From Micropterix aruncella (lineage: Eukaryota; Arthropoda; Insecta; Lepidoptera; Micropterigidae): 64,000 nucleotides of DNA. The translations under genes were made by a program, and so were the position numbers. The notes under the pieces were generated by a model, which was given only the letters and a program-made list of their open reading frames with translations, did not search any database and was not told the DNA's origin. Positions 46,092 through 58,162 of this stretch are shown here, in pieces. The stretch is taken from positions 25,739,336 to 25,803,335 of the forward strand of contig OX155963.1 of assembly GCA_944548615.1 (NCBI GenBank), in the 5' to 3' direction. Every line of letters starts with the position of its first letter. Within the stretch, counting starts at the first letter, position 1.

Positions 46092-46502
46092 CGCTGAGAA
46101 AAATATAACGATTTTTCAAACGGAAATACGCATGTTTCAACAAGGATTACGTATATAACTCAGACTTTGGTCCATACGTATGCATTAACATGACGCGTAT
46201 CGGTATTGGCGTGACAGTAGTGACCGTGCCGTAATGTCAAAACATAATGTTATTTCATTACCTCGCTACCTTGGGATCTCGCTTCTAACATGACAGCATG
46301 TAGTAGGATACGTACGGATATAGTCGCACTGTTATTTTCGTATTAACCGCACGGAAAATGTTCATAGATATAATCGAGCAGTGGAGTTTCATCAAAATTC
46401 CTTCTAATTAAACAAAATTACAACTGAAACATCGTTATTCTGTATAAAACCGTAATAAGAAAATGGTAATGTATGAATCGATCCCATATTTTTCTCAATA
46501 TA
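46092..46502 (+). mobile_element. TIR element, uninterrupted copy (about 410 bp)
   Basis: The ends CGCTGAGAAAAATATAACG and, inverted, CTATATTGAGAAAAATATGG share TGAGAAAAATAT. It is collinear with 10268-11298 (reverse, once the solo LTR is removed) and with 657-935. Non-coding. It serves as the intact reference for this family in the window. Confidence 0.7.
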
Positions 46503-46559
46503 GGTGACAACACCCCACTGGTCTTAGACGCTAAGTTTAAATCTAGGCCATTGTCGGTG

Positions 46560-46970
46560 AAAGGGTTAATCTTCCCGTCTAAAATGCATCCGCGAAATGA
46601 TACCTACGGGTGCCAGGAACAACCCACCTCCGTGAATTGAATTTGAAGTGGACTCGAATCCAATTTGAAGAAACGCTCGAAAATCGCCCGCGTCGACTGC
46701 GACTTCAAACCGGATTAAACTCACCGCAGGAATTCACCGCCGCGCCGCGAAGAGGAGGGCAAAAATTACATTTGCAGCCAATTCCCAGCAGCGCGCCTTA
46801 ATCCGAATCCTGGGACGCAATGTGTTACCCGACTTATCTAATATATCAACCTCTCTCGCTCGCTATCCCCGCCGCGGGCGCTCCCCTTCTCTGTCTAGCC
46901 GCGGCGCGGCTGTCATATCGCGGCGCGTAACACCCTGAGCGCTGCCGGGGAATTGTATTGATTTATCTGA
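46560..46970. other. GC-rich island
   Basis: CGCCCGCGTCGACTGCG, GCCGCGCCGCGAAGAGG and CCCCGCCGCGGGCGCTCCCC in AT-rich surroundings. A CTCTCTCGCTCGC block is present. Not coding as far as can be seen. Candidate regulatory element 3.2 kb downstream of the second homeobox exon. 46971-47960 has no recognised feature. Confidence 0.3.
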
Positions 46971-47960
46971 CTAAAGGTTGGCGTTTAAGGGGCCGTATAA
47001 AGTCAGCTGCAAATACTATAAACCAATATTTCAAATATTAGATTTTTTTATGTATAGTTATTTTATGTATTTTATGTATAGTAATTTAGTAATTTTATGT
47101 ATCCGAGGTTTGGTCGCATCAGAAACATAACAGCTGAAAATTTTGTCCACAGAAAAGAAAAACAACCTAAGCACAAATTGGTTATATAACGGTCACGGCA
47201 ACGTTATCGCTACAGCTGTTAGTCACAATAACTGGTCATATAGCAATCATATAAACGTTTATATGACTGCTATTGACCGGATAAGGCTCATTTTATATGG
47301 CTTTTAGCTGAAGAGTAGCTGAATAACGGTCATAACGGCTACCTTTGGTGGTATAAGCCACCCTTATATAACCAGCGGCTGTAAAAGTGTCTCCAATTGA
47401 TACTTTATTACAACTTCTAGTCGGGTAATGCCTTGAAATGATATAGAATGGTAACGAAAGGAAGCTGCGTGCTCATTTGCCGTCGCAAACATGGAATTCC
47501 TAATGACTACTAATATATTGCATTTTATTAACTTTAAAATGTAGTTTAATACACCAAATTCTCTTGCGGACATCATTTCATCGTCAATATTAAGTAACTA
47601 AGTGCGTCCATTCCTTTTTATTGTCAGGCTTGTTCATTTATCGGAGGAGTCATACAACTTTATTAGACATTTCTGCAACCTACCTGGGTTGGGTAACAAT
47701 TAGATGAGTGGACAATGGTTACATTTTCACAAAATGCCGTTCTCGTCTTTACCTGAAAAAGGGGTTGTATTCAATACTAATGTTATTTTTGAGTAGTTGC
47801 ATCTTGAGCACGTCGTAAAACGGTTATTATTAAATAGTTTCTGATTTTCTCTGTGAATATTTAAAAAAGATATAATTCGAAATACCGTCGTTTAACCTTG
47901 CCACGGAAAAGTGTTTATATTGCTGTTGACCTGTGAACTCTTTTAATGTATTTTATTAAA

Positions 47961-48245
47961 ATGAATAAAATTAGTGCAATGGATAGACAAAAAAATATTA
48001 TTCACCATAAAGAAGGACATTCATTGCGAAAAATATAACAACTGACTGGAAAATCTGTTTGTGGAATCTGTAATGTGATCAAAAAATTCAAAAATACCGG
48101 CCAAATCGAAGACTGTCCGAGGAGTAGAAGACCTAAAAAGATTGATGAATAATCAGAGCACTATTAAGTTGTCTCATCCTTGAGGTCAAAAAAACTCAAG
48201 CCGTGATCTGGCCCAGGATCTTGCGGCGTTTGCTGACCCCATCGG
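47961..48245 (+). pseudogene. Tc1-like transposase N-terminal remnant
   Basis: Across one stop the + strand reads MDRQKNIIHHKEGHSLRKI, then T-G-K-S-V, then VIKKFKNTGQIEDCPRSRRP and, after a frame change, S-R-D-L-A-Q-D-L-A. This is the paired-like DNA-binding region of Tc1 transposases with its G-R-P-like hook (R-R-P-K-K). The DDE catalytic domain is absent. Confidence 0.65.
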
Positions 48246-48354
48246 TATACAGTAGGTATACAGTAATTACATCCTATGTGCGATAATGAATGTAAGTAAG
48301 TAGAGGGAGGGGTCTTTTGTTAAATTTTGCAACGGGGCTCTTTTTTTTTAGTGA

Positions 48355-48730
48355 CGCCATTGGGTCATATATCGGTTTTTTTAGGTTGACCACTCTGGTC
48401 GCCTCATCGCCGGCTGTCGCGCTTCCCGTCTCGCTGGAAACCCTATAGAGTCGTCCGTATCCTCGAAAGATACCGCGTAAAATTGCATTTGGCGCCGTGC
48501 GAGAAACCGACCCGGACAGCTCCTCCACCGGCCGAATAAAAACGGCGAATTTAAAAGGCCGCACGCGTTGGGCAGCCGCCTGTAATTTGACACTGGATAC
48601 GCGATAACCGGTCGTCTAACAAGTAACCAACCAACCGCCCCCTGACGCCGCCTTTGGGACGGCCGCACACGTGCCGCTAGCCACGTGGGTGGATATCCAC
48701 TTCACTCTTTCTTTCAAATTCGATTTCTTC
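48355..48730. other. GC-rich island
   Basis: Blocks such as CGCCTCATCGCCGGCTGTCG and CCCCCTGACGCCGCC. Two overlapping frames on the reverse strand (95-96 codons) are likely compositional. Candidate non-coding element. 48731-49550 is AT-rich and empty. Confidence 0.3.
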
Positions 48731-49550
48731 TCGTTTTATAAGCTCGGTGGTATCTCACAAACGAGAGCGGCGACCTAGCAAGATTGGTAATGCTGTTTGT
48801 GTATATTATTTACTATAATTTAAGGCCTACCTTCAATACGACGGGCTACACTACAATAATAAGTAAATATATAAAAAAGAATAAAAAACACGACTGCCGT
48901 TACAGAATTTATATTTATTGTATTTATAACAAGGTAGAGAGGACGAGTAAAGTATTGAACATAACAACAAAATAAGACTGATTTTATTAAATATCTTCTT
49001 TATATTTGATACATTGATGCAATGCATCTTTCATTATCCTAATGACATTGATTGAATCCTCAAATAATTATATAAAATTTAACGCCTTTTATACTCATTT
49101 GTATGTACTCTTTCGAACTATATTTTTACATTAGTACCATTTCTGGTCGCTTGAAGTAATTTAGTGTTTATTAGTGTAAACAAAATTGATGAGCGCAATT
49201 TGATCCCCTTCCCATGTATTGAGCGATTTTTGCCCATAATCAACCATTATCCTGAAGGTCTAAGCTATTCGAAAATGTATATTTCACTGAGGTGCCCGAT
49301 TTTCCGTTAGCTTCTGGAATCATTTGCAGTAGGTACTTTACTTGTAATTACTTGTAATAATTTTTCTTACGGTTTTTTATGAAATCTTTGTGGTTTATGT
49401 ATTTATCCATATAGAAATATGTATATTTACGGAATGTACCTACTCAATCAGACCTATCATTTGACACTAAACACGACATATTTATGTTTATTTATTGACA
49501 TTTAAACATTTGGTCATTTAGACAACCACTTACTTGATATTTGTAGAGTG

Positions 49551-49593
49551 GAGGTACCATATGACACTCGAGATGAGTGTCATATGGTACCTC
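49551..49593. repeat. Perfect 19-bp hairpin
   Basis: GAGGTACCATATGACACTC (49551-49569) and its exact complement (49575-49593) are separated by GAGAT. A perfect 19-bp stem with a 5-base loop in intergenic or intron DNA is unusual. It is too short for a typical animal pre-miRNA. Confidence 0.95.
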
Positions 49594-49799
49594 GGCTTAC
49601 CAGCCTAAAGAAAATAATGAGGTTATTGTTCAACGTTTCCATATTCTCGAAAGATAAAGACAACACTATACGTCTTAGGTCAAAATAATGCATTCAGCGT
49701 ATTCGGAGCAAGTTTGGAAGGAAGCGAAACCTCAACCGGAAGTGAAGAAAAGGCAGGTCGCCAGTGACCTCCGCCACGGCAGGCATTTCCTTCCAAGGC

Positions 49800-49945
49800 G
49801 TGGAATGCTTCGAAACGTATTGTATTGCTTGCTGCTTGTATTGTATTGCTTGCTGCTTGCTTGCTTGCTGCTTGTATGCTTCGAAACGTATTGTATTGTA
49901 TTGTTTTGCTTGCTACCCATGTATTGCTTCGAAACGTTTTGCAAT
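49800..49945. repeat. TTGCTTGCTGC minisatellite
   Basis: Repeated TATTGTATTGCTTGCTGCTT units, with GCTTCGAAACGT at 49807, 49878 and 49926. Overlapping frames on both strands (49680-49973) are products of the repeat, not genes. Confidence 0.8.
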
Positions 49946-49984
49946 AACGCCATGCTTTAATTAACGCTGGCAAGCCGAACAGAT

Positions 49985-50530
49985 TTTATTTATTCATTTA
50001 TTTATTTAGGCAATTTATACAAAAATGTTACAAATTACAACTAGGAAACATCGAATAAAATACCATTTAACTAAAACACGACAAGTTCCTTTGTCTTATG
50101 TCGCCCAACCAAGCAAAGCTTATGCTTGGGCAGACATTCCATAAACATAGGGTCGTTAAATACGTAGAGAAAAATACATATAAATATGTTAAAAAAACAA
50201 AAACAAATTTAAATGGCTACGTGTCATTTTTATTTAATACGCTGCCAAAACTGAAAAAAAATATAAAACATGACAGTACAGACCTGAAAAATTCAAAATG
50301 GCAAATGAAAAGCCTTAATAATTAATTAAATTAAGAGGAGGTGAAAATAGTCATATGTAGTTATAAAAATAGTCATAAAGTAATCACAATGTCAGAAATT
50401 CATGTAAGTTGAATGTTAAAAATTAAGAGTAGGTAAAAAAAAAAGCAACGACATGGTAATGGTAATTAAAATAATTATACATAGTCATAAAAAGTAATCA
50501 TAAACATAATGGAATAGAATTAAAATCTTA
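49985..50530. other. AT-rich stretch, possible LINE debris
   Basis: A 75-codon frame (50098-50325) with N-G-Y-V-S-F-L-F-N-T-L-P-K-L is faintly like a LINE C-terminus, but I cannot assign it. Otherwise unremarkable. Confidence 0.2.
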
Positions 50531-50534
50531 ATAT

Positions 50535-51370
50535 ATATAAATTACGTGTCACGTTGTTTGTCCGCGATGGACTCCTAAACTACTTAACCGATTTGAATCA
50601 AATTTGCACACAATGTGCAGTTTGATCCAACTTGAAAGATAGGATAGCTTACGTCTTAATTTATAGTCGCGATATTATTTTATTGCAATGTCTATTATTT
50701 GACATTCGCAATTATCTGTTAGTTCCAAACGATTTTAACAGATGGCGTTATCTATTGAGTAATCCATAGATGGCGCTGCTATGTTAAACCTACAAACGTC
50801 ATAGTCGGCCAAGCGTTATTCTAAATTCAAAATATTGTGAAGGTAATACAGTGAAATTATTCCTGCTTTTTAATTATTTGTGCTTCATTGTTCAAAACTC
50901 TTTAATTAAAATATATACATGTAAGTATTATCACATAGTTATAAAAGTGGAATAACTGCAGTATAGGAACCTCTCTCCAATTTTTTTCATTTTAATGCTA
51001 AATCTGGAAGAAAATTGTGTCGGTCGCTATAAATAAGCGAGATATAGGCATTCAAAATTTAAATTTTAAAAACAGGCCAAAATAATATAATATAAAAATG
51101 GATGTTGGTATATCTGTATGCCCGTCTGTCCGAGTTTAATAGACTCCGAAACCGTTTGACCGATCACCATGAAAGTTGGCATATATATGTATTTTTTCAT
51201 GGTTAAGGTTTTTATATATATCCGCTTTGTTGCAACTTTCAACTAGACGGCGCTGCAGCACACCAACTTCTATACTGCTCAACCGATCGCCAAGAAAATT
51301 GGTATACATTGGTATTTGAGAAAAGATATAACACGGGCAACGCCGGGTAATACCTCTCGTAATATATATA
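50535..51370 (+). repeat. Dispersed repeat(s) of lepidopteran type
   Basis: Starts GTGTCACGTTGTTTGTCCGC and GATGGACTCCTAAACTACTT, and ends with GGGCAACGCCGGGTAATACC. The part 51159-51350 is shared with 23866-24150. The pattern of a CCGATTTGAATCAAATTTG-like segment and a short terminal tail is common in lepidopteran repeats, but class cannot be fixed here. No coding frame. Confidence 0.45.
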
Positions 51371-51819
51371 AATCATATAATATCACATTTAATCAATTAT
51401 ATATATATTTTTTTTTTAATAATGCCAAAATTTTAATTAATCATTAAATAATGAATTGACATAGAATTACTGTTGTATCAACAAATGCTAGCAGACGAGG
51501 TGAGGACAATAAAGGACGGCAAAACAGACATTTGTAATTCTCTTCCGCCGTGTTTCGTTCGATTCGAGTTTTATATGAAAAACTGAGTTGAAAATATTGT
51601 ACAACTTTTTTGGATTTAGGCCTTCTTTACTGAAAAAAAATTATCCTGCAGTCGAAATAAACATTTTCTACTATTTTCTCCGTAGCGTATAAATAAAAAA
51701 TTGTGCATTATTTTCGATGAAATTTTTGTGTGTAAAAATGTAATATTTTTTCTTTTTCGATTTGATGCAGTAATCCCTTGAAAAAGGGGATTTTTAAAAG
51801 TGTACTCTTTTGTCGGTTA

Positions 51820-52110
51820 ATAAATGCCCCGGCCTATTGATTGTATTTTGCAGCTGGACGCGGAGGGCTTTTGATCCATCCATCCATACAGGCGAGAGCG
51901 TTCACAATGGAATTGTCCGCTAACTCGATAGAAGCCTGGCGCGCTTTTCATTTTCACGGACAAGCCGCTTTATTTTTTTTTGACGGGTTTCCCGCCAATT
52001 TTTGCGGGCGCCGCGACGCCCGCCAGCGACGCCGACTCTATCGAAATGCACATCCTTTGAGCCACTTGTGTTGCGAACTACGAATGTGTACGAAGTTTCA
52101 ACTTGACTTC
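51820..52110. other. GC-richer island
   Basis: GCGGGCGCCGCGACGCCCGC and nearby blocks with ATTG/ATTA cores. The 95-codon frame (51841-52128) has no recognisable domain. Candidate regulatory DNA only. Confidence 0.25.
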
Positions 52111-52486
52111 GTAATTATTTGGATATAAGTATATAAGATTATTTACATTAGGATATAACATTTGATCCATATCCACATTACTATAGGTCGATCAAACTGG
52201 CTAGACCGTGACAAAGAAAGAACAGCTAATTAATACTTCTCTCTTCGCCCCTTGCAGTGGCTCGCGGAGACGTCGAATTTGGCGAAGTTAGAGATTTTTC
52301 TGCACATAAACAGAACGGGGACGACACAATAAGCATGAAAAGCGATTTGTGACATACTCAAATCTAATTATCAATTCCTTTATTAATTTCACGTAGGTAC
52401 ATAATATTGCATTTTTGGCCATACAAATAGTAGAAATATACTATCAAATTGACTGACACATAATTTAGAGGAAACAGAAATAAGGA

Positions 52487-53100
52487 CCAAACCCTGCTTC
52501 CACCGCCTACCTTTCACCCGTAAGGAAATCTCCACCCTCTGCAGGATGCGCATCGGTCATTGCTGCACATGCACTCCCGCTCACCTCAACCGAATACATG
52601 TCCTCCGTTCCCCTCAGTGCGACTGCGGTCATGCGTTTTGCACTCTGGACCATCTCTTCTTTAAGTGTCCCATTGTTAATAACTACCCTAACTTCATTTC
52701 GGACCTTAAATCTCAAAATTCAGCTCCCTATTAGTATAGACTTTTTCTTATCTCTCAACTCCCTCAATGTCTACAAAATCATCTGTAAATTTATTAAACT
52801 CAACAGTATGTCCCTTTAATAATAATTAATGAATGTTCCTCCATAGAGTTTTTGTATTAAACATGTTAGCATATTACATGTAAACATGTTAAACACGTTA
52901 AACATGTTAAACATGTTAAATATGTATTTCACTATATCTTAAATTATTATTCGATTTTGTGTTCCCGAAGGAGTGATGCCTTACTTGTTTCAGTGACGTC
53001 CACTAACATAAATAGGTTTCCTCCTATTTCAACGGCACACTTGGCAGAAATCACCCTCTTTTGGGTGGAGCCATCAAATCAAAAAAGAATAAGAAGAAGA
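52487..53100 (+). mobile_element. LINE 3' end with zinc-finger C-terminus
   Basis: The + strand encodes RKEISTLCRMRIGHCCTC, then P-Q-C-D-C-G and CTLDHLFFKCPIVNN: the C-x-C...H-x4-C finger found near the C-terminus of I/LOA/jockey-like ORF2 proteins. A stop follows at about 52732. The UTR contains ACATGTTAAAC-type tandem units (52860-52925) and ends at an AAG-rich tail near 53090. Confidence 0.65.
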
Positions 53101-53259
53101 TGATTTAGAGGAGACAGCACTCAGGCCGTATACATGAATTTATTTTCATTAAATGATTTATTATGATGGTGATTTTATATATCTATTCCTTTAGGTTTCG
53201 TACAAAATCGGATGCAGAAATACTATAGGTAGTAATAATAATATTAATAAACTTTATAT

Positions 53260-53430
53260 TTGCACTTCAAAATTAAAATAGAAAATGGCGAGCTTATTGC
53301 CATATGCCAATAGAGAAAAATACTATTGGCAGTAGTAATAATAATAATAATAAACTCTTTTTTTGCAATTAAAAATTAAATTTAAAAAAGCGACCTTATT
53401 TCCACACAGCAATACTTGCAACTAACCTAA
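53260..53430 (-). mobile_element. Two reverse-oriented LINE 3' UTR fragments
   Basis: Both start (on the + strand) with AATAATAAACT repeats and contain GGCGAGCTTATTGCCATATG or the related GCGACCTTATTTCCACACAG. They belong to the stem-loop UTR family seen at 16790-16960. 53431-54703 has no further recognised feature. Confidence 0.45.
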
Positions 53431-54703
53431 ATACAGTGCTGTGATACGCGCGTTGTGAAAATAAAGATAATTAAACGAAAAGGTTTGCTGCATAAAATAC
53501 AAACTACTATATTTAAAAATAAGACTGTCCGAGGAGAGGAAATCGGAAGAGGAAGGAGAAAGAAAGGGAAGAATTGGTTACTTCTTAGGAAACTAGTAGT
53601 TTTTGAGGTGAGTCTTGAATGTTTCTAAAGAAGAAGAATTTCGTATATTTGACCTATCAAGTCTTACCAATGACCTAGTAGTAAAACTTTATTGTCTGGA
53701 TGTCTGTCTGAGGGTGTTAGTCAATGTGTGTGTTTAATAACAAGAACTCCTTTCTTAATGAGGTATGGAACTCTCGGCGCGCGAGTCAAACATGCACCAT
53801 ACCTACAGACACAGGTACCTCTCTACTAATGTATAGTAATATTTCTCAGCGACGCTCAACTTGAATGCGTACGCGAGCCAGCATCCAGAGCGAGAAGCGA
53901 AGTGATACGCTTTCTCTATCATTTTCTAGATGGCTTGATCGGCCTATATTAAACAGCTGAAGCTAAATACACGTTTTATTCTCCAAATTCTAAAGGCAGA
54001 ACATGAAAAAGTAAACATTTCATACATTATATCCGATGCTTGCTTGACTTTGGACATTACAGTATTCATTAGCTGTCTGTGTCTGTCCGCGGACCTCCAG
54101 CGCTCCAAATTGAGGTAAGGCTATTTGTCTCAATCAATGTCAAATCAAATTAAATTGTCTTAAAAAATGTATACATAGTTTAGGTTTCTAAATATCATTA
54201 CTATAATTTATAATATTCGTATTAGATTCTTAAAAGTACAAAGTCAATAAAATAATTAATTAGCATGATGAAAATACTACTTTAGAAAATTACCACCGAA
54301 AGAGTCAATTGTCACGTGAAAATTATGAATTAAATTGTCATGAAATAGAAAATAATATAGTGCTGCAAATAGAAAATGCGATGATTATCAGAGAGAAAAT
54401 AATTAGTCTTAATAATGTACGTAATAGGTAGTCAATAAAATGGTAAAATATAAAGTTTCGTGCTGAATGAAAAACATCAAAATGGAATTGTCAGTCACCT
54501 AATTAGTATTCCTTGATATCATGCAAGTCGCTGTCGATAAGGTAGCCTTTTCATCTGGAATTAAACTAGGGTATTTTCCAGTTTCCTAATAAAATTTCAA
54601 TGTTTAGGGTATTTTATTTTAACATACCAATCCAACGAAGTTGGGATCTCTTCTTAATAAATCCTACAAAGGACGGAGTAGTATTAAAGTATGTCTACCA
54701 CTG

Positions 54704-55111
54704 TTTAAGGGCTCTCTAGACGATCAAGCATGCTTGTCAAGCCTAGCGTCGCGGGCTGGGAGGGGATTGTAAACCGCAGGAAAAATGCAAATATTTTTTT
54801 TAAACATAATACCATAGGTAGGTAGCATCTTCACGTGACGTCATGTGTCAAGTCACATGACGTAATTGATCAATCAATCATCAAAGAATCATCGATCAAT
54901 CATCAATAAATCAGTCACCAATCAATCAATCATCAATCAATCAATCATCAACCAATCAATTACATCTAATTAACGTGACTCCCTGGTATAAAACTACAAA
55001 ATTAGGCATTTTTGGTAAATATAAAAAGAATATTTGCATATTTCCTGCGGTTTACGATCCCCTCCCAGCCCGCGACTCGAAGCTTAATAAGCATGCTTTA
55101 GAGCCCTTTAA
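54704..55111. mobile_element. MITE with long inverted repeats and TTAA-type flanks
   Basis: The 398-bp body (54709-55106) has ~90-bp imperfect inverted ends carrying AGCATGCTT, CGCGGGCTGGGAGGGGAT and AAACCGCAGGAAA. Flanks are TTTAA on both sides. The centre has an ATCAATCA-type microsatellite (54870-54960) and a small hairpin ACGTCATGTG/CACATGACGT (54838-54863). No coding. Confidence 0.8.
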
Positions 55112-55183
55112 ATGAGAGCGAATTTTCTTTAGAGTTTTAAACTGTCATTAAAAAAAAAATAACTATTCATTGTAAAATTTATA

Positions 55184-55609
55184 TACAGGTGAGTTTTTAA
55201 TTAGTGACGTCCTTGTACCTAGTGGGTGAATCAGTACGACGAACTAAGCAACTGTTAATAAGATTTTTTGGGAAAAATAAAAAATAAGAAGATCTTGTTC
55301 GAAAAAACATTTTTTTTTGAAAATTTAATTTAAATAAAAACAATATAAAAGGCTATCAGACGATGCGCTATCTAGTAGTAGGTAAAATATCGCTAATATT
55401 GATTATTATCGATATTTTACCTACCGCTAAATGGCGCAGCGCTCTCAACGCTTCTCAAACTTTTCTTCGATAGATAAGATTTACAAATTTGTCAAAAAAA
55501 AATATAAAAAAAAAGAAATGTTTTTCTTCATTTTTTTGTCAAAGTTGCTCAGTTTGTCATACTGATTCACCCACTACAAGGATGCCACTAATTAAAAACT
55601 CACTTTGTA
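55184..55609. mobile_element. MITE with TA flanks, mariner/Tc1-type
   Basis: The 422-bp body (55186-55607) has ends CAGGTGAGTTTTTAATTAGT and, inverted, CAAAGTGAGTTTTTAATTAG; the pairing continues through GTGGGTGAATCAGTA. TA lies at both borders. A second internal palindrome, TAGGTAAAATATCG...CGATATTTTACCTA, lies at about 55379-55425. A half copy is at 30697-30946. Confidence 0.8.
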
Positions 55610-56039
55610 TAGTATATTTATATTTTAGAATGAATACGAAGACGGGATTTTAAATACCTGACCTAACTATGAAATACTCAGTTTAGTGTGAGCAAATTGT
55701 CTATTTTGTAACAGTCTCTTTTACGCTTTTTGCACCTAGTCTATCTGAAGAAAAAAAAGGTATTACTAGAGTTGAACACACATTACTATAGTTGCACGTG
55801 TTGTTTTGCTGCTAAATTATAGAGTTCGAAACCAAAAAAAACGTATTTGGAAAAAGTGTTTTTTACGCTAATTTAACAATCATATTTTCATTTGTGATAA
55901 GGCTCTGTTTAAAAGAACTCGAGCGTTCGCTCTAAAATTATAATAAAAGATAGGGCAGGATCAGGAAAACATGAGTCAACAATGGAATTTCGGATGAATG
56001 AAAAGTCAAACGGCTAAAATAAAATAAAAATACGAAACT

Positions 56040-56200
56040 GAATCGACGTACATTTCGGTTCTAGCTGGAGCCTAACGCCCGTTACCCGCAAAACGTCAAG
56101 TTAGATCGAATTTACACGGTTTGTGATTGACAGTCGGCGCCGCGATCGCCTTCGACCCGGCTCCACATACTGTCCGCTGTCAGTTTATATTTTTTTCTAT
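56040..56200. other. GC-richer island
   Basis: ACGCCCGTTACCCGC and GTCGGCGCCGCGATCGCC blocks in AT-rich DNA, no coding frame. Listed as possible regulatory DNA with little support. Confidence 0.2.
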
Positions 56201-56329
56201 CTTGCAGACCGTATGAAACGACGTATATATTACAGAAGAAAAAGAAATAAACTATTTATGTGGTATATTATTTAATTTAATGGGTCTTTGATCTAACAAA
56301 GGATGACCTCTTTATTCATTCTCAATTGA

Positions 56330-56915
56330 AATGTCATGTCGCCTTTCATATTTTCTTTATTCTAAATTCAATTTTGTAGTGTCATATTTTCCGCGTTCTA
56401 AATTTTTATTTTAACATATCATATTTTTCGCGTTCGAAATTAAAATGTTGTCATTTCATATTTTTCTTATTCGAAATTTAAAAAATTTTGACGTTTCATA
56501 TTTACTTTATTCGTTATTGAAATTTGGCTTTTCATATTTACCGCGTTCGAGATTCAAATGTTAACGTATCATACTTCCGTGTTCGAAATTCAAATGTTGA
56601 TGTTTCATATTTACTTTATTCGTTATTCAAATTTGGCTTTTCATATTTACCGCGTTCGAGATTCAAATGTTTACTTATCATACTTCCGTGTTCGAAATTC
56701 AAATGTTGACGTTTCATATTTACTTTATTCGTTATTCAAATTTGACTTTTCATATTTACCGCGTTCGAGATTCAAATGTTAACGTATCATTCTTCCGTGC
56801 TCGAAATTCAAATTTTGACGCTTCATATTTTTCTAATTCGAAAATCTAATTCGAAAGTCTAATTCGAAATTCAAATCTGACGTTTCATATTACTGCATTC
56901 GAAATCCAAATTCCA
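56330..56915. repeat. Minisatellite with 109-bp higher-order repeat
   Basis: Monomers of ~36 bp of the form TTTCATATTTACTTTATTCG + ATTCAAATxTTGACG are arranged in tandem. From 56493 three monomer types recur in the same order every 109 bp (phase marks at 56493, 56602 and 56711). The outer monomers (56330-56490 and after 56820) are more diverged. The three ORFs covering it only reflect a repeat period that is nearly a multiple of three. Reverse-oriented relatives occur at 61264-61415. Confidence 0.9.
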
Positions 56916-57404
56916 ACAGTATGCGAATTACAAATACCGAATTTTGAGAAATGTATTTATTAGTTATTTAAAATATATCCGACTATAATGCACGTGCGAT
57001 TTCACTTCTCCTTGGGTATGCTTCCATAAATATATGGATAGAGGTATTTTTTTCACATACCTATTATTAATGTTTGTTTGTTACTATTATGTATGTAAAA
57101 TAATTTGCATGTCCAGTTGTTTTCTTTGTACATTACTAAATAAAATAAATTAATAAAATTCGCATTATTTAAAGAGGACAAAAAAAAAAGATTTTTGTTT
57201 GTTACAAGAATGATAACATCTGAATCTCATATAATGTTTGACGCTGATTTTAAATATGTGAATGGTTTCTTTCTATCCAGTATAGTTTTTTTTGTAATTA
57301 CGATTTTTTTAAACAATGCATGAAACACTGAAATAAAAGTCAATGCAATACAATACAGTGCATGTAATTTTAACATACCTAAAATCTGCTTTATTTTGAT
57401 TTTC

Positions 57405-57840
57405 TGGCTTAGTGTGCTGTAGGTTAAGCAGTCTTCTGACTCCAGCAATAGTGAGCAAGCATTCTTGGTAGCGTGTCTGCACAGTAAATATTTCTGGTAA
57501 AATCGTTTACCATGTTCGACTTCACAGCTACGAACTTGGTTGGGAAAAAATCCAGATGAGAATCTAAGAAGTGGATCTTTAGTGATTTCAGCAAATTACT
57601 TTATATTTTTTAAACCAGTTATCAGTTGTTTGTGGTTATCCGCCTTATTATTTCCATGGAAGTTATTAACAACATTTTAAAAATATTTTTAAGAAGCAAC
57701 CTATGAGTCATTCAAACTGTCTTTAAATTCAATATCATTCATTAGTTTTCTTATATCAAGACCAACTAATATTCCTTTCTTAATTTTAGCGTCACTTAAC
57801 TTGGGGAACCTGCTTTTTAGGAACTGAAACCGAACTACTC
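57405..57840 (-). pseudogene. Degraded transposon-associated protein
   Basis: The reverse strand gives L-S-D-A-K-I-K-K-G-I-L-V-G, then K-I-H-F-L-D-S-H-L-D-F-F-P and M-L-A-H-Y-C-W, broken by stops and frame changes. I recognise this layout from a large set of hypothetical proteins that are very repetitive in insect genomes and thought to come from DNA transposons. I cannot name the superfamily. 56916-57404 is AT-rich and empty. Confidence 0.5.
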
Positions 57841-58162
57841 CCTTCACGATTCATTGCTTTAAGAAAATTTCCAGTTTAGATTAATATGTAGTGAGTAATG
57901 AGTAGTTTTCAGATTTTACTAGTGCTGGGATCACAACGTTCTTATCTCCTACAGTCAGTGTTTCTCTTTTTGATCACTGTTTCTGAAGATAATGATTTTG
58001 CGTCGTTCGTGACTATATACTTTCTAGAGAAGAAAGAAGGGCATTTGTAAAAAAAAATCTAAGGCCGATAGGGAATTTCTGACTTCATATTCGGAATCAG
58101 CACATACTATACAATACACAATACACAATATACAATATACAATACACAAGATTCAGCAAATA

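Noticed and set aside
52253..52330. Candidate missing homeobox exon after CCCCTTGCAG
   Set aside because: The translation (W-L-A-E-T-S-N) is not the V-W-F-Q-N-R-R-A-K-W-R-K expected, so the acceptor-like sequence is ignored.
56524..56849. Three overlapping ORFs with repeated Phe/Tyr/His motifs
   Set aside because: They are translations of a tandem satellite whose monomers are near multiples of three.
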